Shown: in pieces, positions 60,730 to 64,000 of the stretch
Layout: every line of letters begins with the position of its first letter
Numbering within the stretch: position 1 is the stretch's first letter
Source of the DNA: Lysobacteraceae bacterium NML03-0222
GTDB lineage: Bacteria > Pseudomonadota > Gammaproteobacteria > Xanthomonadales > Xanthomonadaceae
Assembly (NCBI GenBank): GCA_002798195.1
Contig: NWQM01000001.1
Span: forward strand, 62,001 to 126,000
Reading direction: 5' to 3'
DNA: 64,000 nucleotides
Notes under the pieces: model-generated
What the model was told of the DNA's origin: nothing
The model's input: only the letters and a program-made list of their open reading frames with translations
Database searches by the model: none
Program-made: the position numbers and the translations under genes

Positions 60730-61475
60730 TACAGCAGCCCCTTTTCTTTGAGTTTGGCGACAAGTTCTGCGGCATCTTTGACCATCACGCCACGGCTGCG
60801 CTGTGCGGGCGGGGCGTAATGGGTGGTCTTCAGCGTGTCTGCGCTGGCTACGCCAAGGTCGGCCAGAGCGATGGTTTCCAGTGGCTTGCTTTTGGCCTTC
60901 ATGATGTCCGGCAGCTTGATAAAGCGCGGCTTGTTTAGGCGCAGATCGGTGGTGATGACCGCCGGCAGATCAACTTCCAGGGTTTCCAGGCCGGCATCGA
61001 CTTCGCGCACCACGGTAGCCTTGCCATCGGCGACTGCCACTTGGCTGGCAAAGGTGGCCTGCGGGCGCTGCCACAGGGTGGCCAGCATTTGCCCAGTCTG
61101 GCTGGCGTCATCGTCAATCGCCTGTTTGCCCATCAGCACAATGTCGGGTTGTTCTTTTTCGATCAGCTTCAGCAGTACGCGCGCGGCAGTCAGTGGCTGT
61201 ACCGGCTGGTCGGACACCACATGCACGGCGCGGTTGGCGCCCATGGCCAAACCATTGCGCAGATGCGGTTGGGCATCGGCCGGGGCGATGGTGGCAACAA
61301 TCACTTCTGTGGCAATGCCTTTGTCGCGCAGGCGCAGGGCTTCTTCCAAGGCGATATCGTCAAACGGGTTGGCCGAGAGCTTGACCCCTTCACTGACGAC
61401 ACCGCTGTTATCCGGCTTGACCTGTACGCGGACATCGGAGTCGATGACCCGCTTGTATGCAACAAGGATTTTCAT
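60729..61475 (-). CDS. etfB: Electron transfer flavoprotein, beta subunit
   Basis: The 248-residue partner of EtfA, which binds AMP. It begins MKILVAYKRVIDSDVRV and includes NPFDDIALEEALRLRDKG, LMGKQAIDDDASQTGQMLA and the docking region LPAVITTDLRLNKPRFIKLPDIMKAKSKP. AAGGA lies about 10 bases before the ATG, and TAGAAT at 61518-61513 (minus strand) could be the -10 of the etfBA promoter, with no good -35. The gene is divergent from rmlB across 119 bases. Confidence 0.96.
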   Translation of the reverse strand: MKILVAYKRVIDSDVRVQVKPDNSGVVSEGVKLSANPFDDIALEEALRLRDKGIATEVIVATIAPADAQPHLRNGLAMGANRAVHVVSDQPVQPLTAARVLLKLIEKEQPDIVLMGKQAIDDDASQTGQMLATLWQRPQATFASQVAVADGKATVVREVDAGLETLEVDLPAVITTDLRLNKPRFIKLPDIMKAKSKPLETIALADLGVASADTLKTTHYAPPAQRSRGVMVKDAAELVAKLKEKGLL

Positions 61476-61594
61476 CTGCAGTAGTTTCCTTTATGAGGGG
61501 CCTTGGTTCGGACAAGGTCACCATTCTAGCCGAGAGCAAACCCGGCACTGGTGAGTTTACAATCCATGCTTACTCAAGCAAGTGGAAAAATGCG

Positions 61595-62656
61595 ATGCAA
61601 ACATGGTTGGTCACAGGCGGCGCTGGTTTCATTGGCGGTAATTTCGTGTTGGAGGCAGTCAAGGCCGGGGTCAAGGTAGTCAATCTGGACTTGCTGACCT
61701 ATGCGGGAAATCTAGATACTTTGGCCGAGCTTTCCGGGAATGCCAATCATGTATTCGTCAAGGGCGATATCGGTGACCGCGCGCTGGTGGCAGACTTGCT
61801 CGCCGAGCATCGCCCGGATGCGGTGATCAATTTTGCGGCCGAAAGCCATGTCGATCGTTCCATCGATGGCCCGGCAGCGTTTGTGCACACCAATGTGGTG
61901 GGGACGCTGGGCTTGCTGGAAGCCACGCGCGATTACTGGCGTAGTCTGGATGAGGCAGGTCAGGCGGCGTTCCGCTTCCTGCACGTCTCCACCGACGAGG
62001 TGTACGGCTCGCTGGGCGATACCGGCCTGTTTACCGAAGAGACCGCCTATGCGCCAAATTCGCCGTACTCGGCCTCCAAGGCCGCGTCCGACCACTTGGT
62101 GCGCGCCTTCCACCATACCTATGGCTTGCCGGTGTTGACCACCAACTGCTCCAACAATTACGGCCCCTACCAGTTTCCGGAGAAGCTGATTCCGCTGATC
62201 ATCGCCCGGGCGCTGGCGGGCGAGCCGCTGCCGATTTATGGCGATGGCAAGAATGTGCGTGACTGGCTGTATGTGGGCGATCACTGTGCGGCCATTCGTG
62301 CGGTGCTTGCCAAGGGACGTGTGGGTGAAACCTATAACGTCGGTGGCAATGCCGAGCGTCAGAACATCGAAGTGGTGATTACCATCTGTGCCCTGCTGGA
62401 TGAATTGCGCCCACGTATCGACGGCCAGAAATATCAAGCGCAAATCACCTATGTGCGCGACCGTCCCGGTCATGACCGCCGTTATGCGATTGATGCTTCC
62501 AAGCTCAAGCGCGAGCTCGGCTGGGAGCCGGCACATACCTTTGAGCAGGGCATTGCCGACACCGTGCGCTGGTATCTGGATAACCAGCCTTGGGTGCAGC
62601 GGGTGCTCGATGGCAGTTATCGGCTGGAGCGCATGGGACAGGATGGTGAGAGCTAA
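61595..62656 (+). CDS. rfbB: dTDP-glucose 4,6-dehydratase
   Basis: RmlB/RfbB makes dTDP-4-keto-6-deoxyglucose, the shared precursor of dTDP-rhamnose and of the amino sugars inferred for this island. The 353-residue protein has the NAD motif TGGAGFIGGNFV, the active-site VSTDEVYGSLG, the Tyr-Lys pair in YSASKAASDH and NCSNNYGPYQFPEKLIPL. The start at MQTWLVTGGAG is in line with the family; GGAAA is about 8 bases upstream. A TACAAT at 61558-61563 may be its -10 element. rmlA follows after 124 bases without a clear terminator. Confidence 0.96.
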   Translation: MQTWLVTGGAGFIGGNFVLEAVKAGVKVVNLDLLTYAGNLDTLAELSGNANHVFVKGDIGDRALVADLLAEHRPDAVINFAAESHVDRSIDGPAAFVHTNVVGTLGLLEATRDYWRSLDEAGQAAFRFLHVSTDEVYGSLGDTGLFTEETAYAPNSPYSASKAASDHLVRAFHHTYGLPVLTTNCSNNYGPYQFPEKLIPLIIARALAGEPLPIYGDGKNVRDWLYVGDHCAAIRAVLAKGRVGETYNVGGNAERQNIEVVITICALLDELRPRIDGQKYQAQITYVRDRPGHDRRYAIDASKLKRELGWEPAHTFEQGIADTVRWYLDNQPWVQRVLDGSYRLERMGQDGES

Positions 62657-62780
62657 CGAGTGTCCTGTTGAAATTTGTTGCACCATCAAACGCCCGACCA
62701 AGGAAGGGCGGGCAGGAGTTGCAAACATCAAGTAGCTGCGCCCAGGACGGCACAGATAAATGACAGAGGAATATCGCACT

Positions 62781-63665
62781 ATGCAACGCAAAGGCATTAT
62801 TCTCGCCGGCGGTTCCGGCACCCGGCTGTATCCCATCACCCAGGGCATCAGCAAGCAGCTGCTGCCGGTGTATGACAAGCCGATGATTTATTACCCGCTC
62901 AGCGTGCTGATGCTGGCCGGGATTCGGGAAGTGCTGATTATCAACACCCCGCACGAGCAGGCGCTGTTCAAGAGTTTGCTGGGTGATGGCTCGCAATGGG
63001 GGATGAAGTTCGAATATGCCGCGCAGCCAAGTCCGGATGGGCTGGCGCAGGCGTTCACCATTGGCGCGGAGTTTCTGGACGGTGCGCCAAGCTGTCTGGT
63101 GCTGGGCGACAACATCTTCCACGGGCCGGGGCTGACCGCGATGCTCAAGCGCGCCGATGCCCGCCATGACGGTGCCACGGTATTCGGCTACTGGGTGCAA
63201 GACCCGGAGCGTTACGGCGTGGCCGAGTTCGATGCCGATGGCCGGGTTGTCGGTCTTGAGGAAAAGCCGCAAAACCCGCGTTCCAACTATGCCGTGACCG
63301 GCCTGTATTTCTATGATGGCCGTGCGCCAGAGTTTGCGGCGAACCTCAAGCCGTCGCCGCGTGGCGAGTTGGAAATCACCGATCTCAACAAAATCTATCT
63401 GCAAGAAGGCGCGTTGCACCTGGAGCAACTGGGACGCGGTTATGCTTGGCTGGATACCGGTACGCATCGATCCCTGCTGGAAGCGGCGAACTACATCGAA
63501 ACCATCGAGGCGCGTCAGGGGCTGCGGGTGTGCTGCCCGGAAGAAATCGCCTTCATGAGCGGTTGGATTGATGCAGCACAATTGGAAAAACTCGCCAAGC
63601 CGCTACTCAAAAACGGTTATGGCCGCTATCTGATGAGCTTGCCGGAGCGAGGTTATGTGCCGTGA
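62781..63665 (+). CDS. rfbA: Glucose-1-phosphate thymidylyltransferase
   Basis: RmlA/RfbA joins dTTP and glucose 1-phosphate to dTDP-glucose. The 294-residue protein has GIILAGGSGTRLYPITQGISKQ (nucleotide-binding start), VYDKPMIYYPLS, LVLGDNIFHG with the metal Asp, GLEEKPQNPRSNYAVTGLYF and GYAWLDTGTHRSLLEA. AGAGGA lies 10 bases before the ATG at 62781; an earlier ATG at 62760 would add seven residues outside the family pattern. The stop overlaps the GTG of rmlC. Confidence 0.96.
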   Translation: MQRKGIILAGGSGTRLYPITQGISKQLLPVYDKPMIYYPLSVLMLAGIREVLIINTPHEQALFKSLLGDGSQWGMKFEYAAQPSPDGLAQAFTIGAEFLDGAPSCLVLGDNIFHGPGLTAMLKRADARHDGATVFGYWVQDPERYGVAEFDADGRVVGLEEKPQNPRSNYAVTGLYFYDGRAPEFAANLKPSPRGELEITDLNKIYLQEGALHLEQLGRGYAWLDTGTHRSLLEAANYIETIEARQGLRVCCPEEIAFMSGWIDAAQLEKLAKPLLKNGYGRYLMSLPERGYVP

Positions 63666-64000
63666 AAATCATTGAAACCGACCTGCCCGGCTGTCTGATT
63701 GTTGAGCCGCGGGTATTTGCCGATGAGCGCGGCTTTTTCTATGAGTCCTTCAATGCTGACAAGCTGGCCGGGCATGGCCTGCCGCTGCACTTCAAGCAGG
63801 GCAATGTCTCGTGCTCGGCCAGTGGGGTATTGCGCGGCCTGCATTACCAGTGGCCCAAGCCACAGGGCAAGTTGGTCTCGGTGCTTGAAGGCGAGGTGTG
63901 GGATGTGGCGGTGGATATCCGTCGTGGCTCGCCGACCTTCGGGCAATGGACAGCAGTGCTGTTGAATGCAGAAAACAAGCGGCACTTCTGGATACCCGAA
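63662..64000 (+). CDS. rfbC: dTDP-4-dehydrorhamnose 3,5-epimerase (3' truncated by window)
   Basis: RmlC epimerises the keto-sugar at C3 and C5 on the way to dTDP-L-rhamnose. The first 113 codons are present, from a GTG that overlaps the rmlA stop. MKIIETDLPGCLIVEPRVF, the catalytic His in GVLRGLHYQWP, and DVAVDIRRGSPTFGQW are the expected N-terminal two thirds of the cupin barrel. rmlD would be expected just outside the window. Confidence 0.95.
   Translation, partial: MKIIETDLPGCLIVEPRVFADERGFFYESFNADKLAGHGLPLHFKQGNVSCSASGVLRGLHYQWPKPQGKLVSVLEGEVWDVAVDIRRGSPTFGQWTAVLLNAENKRHFWIPE

Noticed and set aside
62657..62780. Hairpin CGCCC/GGGCG between rmlB and rmlA as terminator
   Set aside because: Five pairs with a 10-base loop and no T-run; rmlB and rmlA are expected to be co-transcribed.

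Overview
The window reads as one contiguous chromosomal segment of a gammaproteobacterium of the Xanthomonadaceae/Lysobacteraceae type. Evidence: a Clp-like CRP protein with Glu where E. coli CRP has Ser83; the order trpE-trpG-trpD-trpC, then clp and speD, then rplM-rpsI; a WxcM-like fused isomerase/acetyltransferase; and etfB-etfA beside rmlB-rmlA-rmlC, the place where Xanthomonas carries its variable LPS locus. Most of the window is GC-rich; about 46.0-59.7 kb is clearly AT-rich. This placement rests on protein recognition by eye, not on a search.

Layout. 0-8 kb: end of rpe, a lipid kinase, a possible Trp-rich leader peptide, trpEGDC, a HAD phosphatase, then on the minus strand clp and a GNAT enzyme, then speD. 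8-12 kb: rplM-rpsI with a clear promoter, tRNA-Gln(CTG), a 2OG-Fe dioxygenase, and fumarylacetoacetase plus maleylacetoacetate isomerase for tyrosine breakdown. 12-15 kb: an orphan PilU-type ATPase, a DUF481 outer-membrane protein and a WYL regulator with a Clp/CRP box just upstream. 15-22 kb: a complete RND efflux operon (adaptor, pump, outer-membrane channel, TetR) whose promoter contains a palindromic operator. 22-30 kb: TrmL, an SDR, an Oar-like TonB-dependent receptor and an M16 peptidase. 29-34 kb: FadE with a divergent TetR regulator and a shared operator, then GTP-type PEPCK. 34-42 kb: a glutaredoxin/A-type-carrier-like/rhodanese fusion, an SGNH hydrolase, an AlaA-type aminotransferase, and two secreted S9 peptidases separated by five consecutive perfect hairpins. 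42-46 kb: lptM-dapF-DUF484-xerC, DUF3297 and an L,D-transpeptidase.

46-59.7 kb is an O-antigen/surface polysaccharide island of two convergent gene sets. The plus-strand set is Wzm and Wzt (with a C-terminal glycan-binding-type domain), a sulfotransferase carrying about ten 28-residue coiled-coil repeats, a two-domain glycosyltransferase, a YfhO-like membrane protein and a lipoprotein. The minus-strand set is a sugar aminotransferase, a GtrB-like glycosyltransferase, a WxcM-like fusion, a WecD-like acetyltransferase and a GtrA-like flippase. With RmlA and RmlB at the right end, these genes could make dTDP-Fuc3NAc (inference).

The most interesting proposal is that the sulfotransferase-plus-coiled-coil protein terminates polysaccharide chains and sets their length, as WbdD does in E. 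coli O9a, with sulfate replacing methyl/phosphate caps. Its ruler contains a near-identical 252-bp duplication, so its length may vary. The second is the hairpin array at 39370-39507. The window ends inside rmlC.
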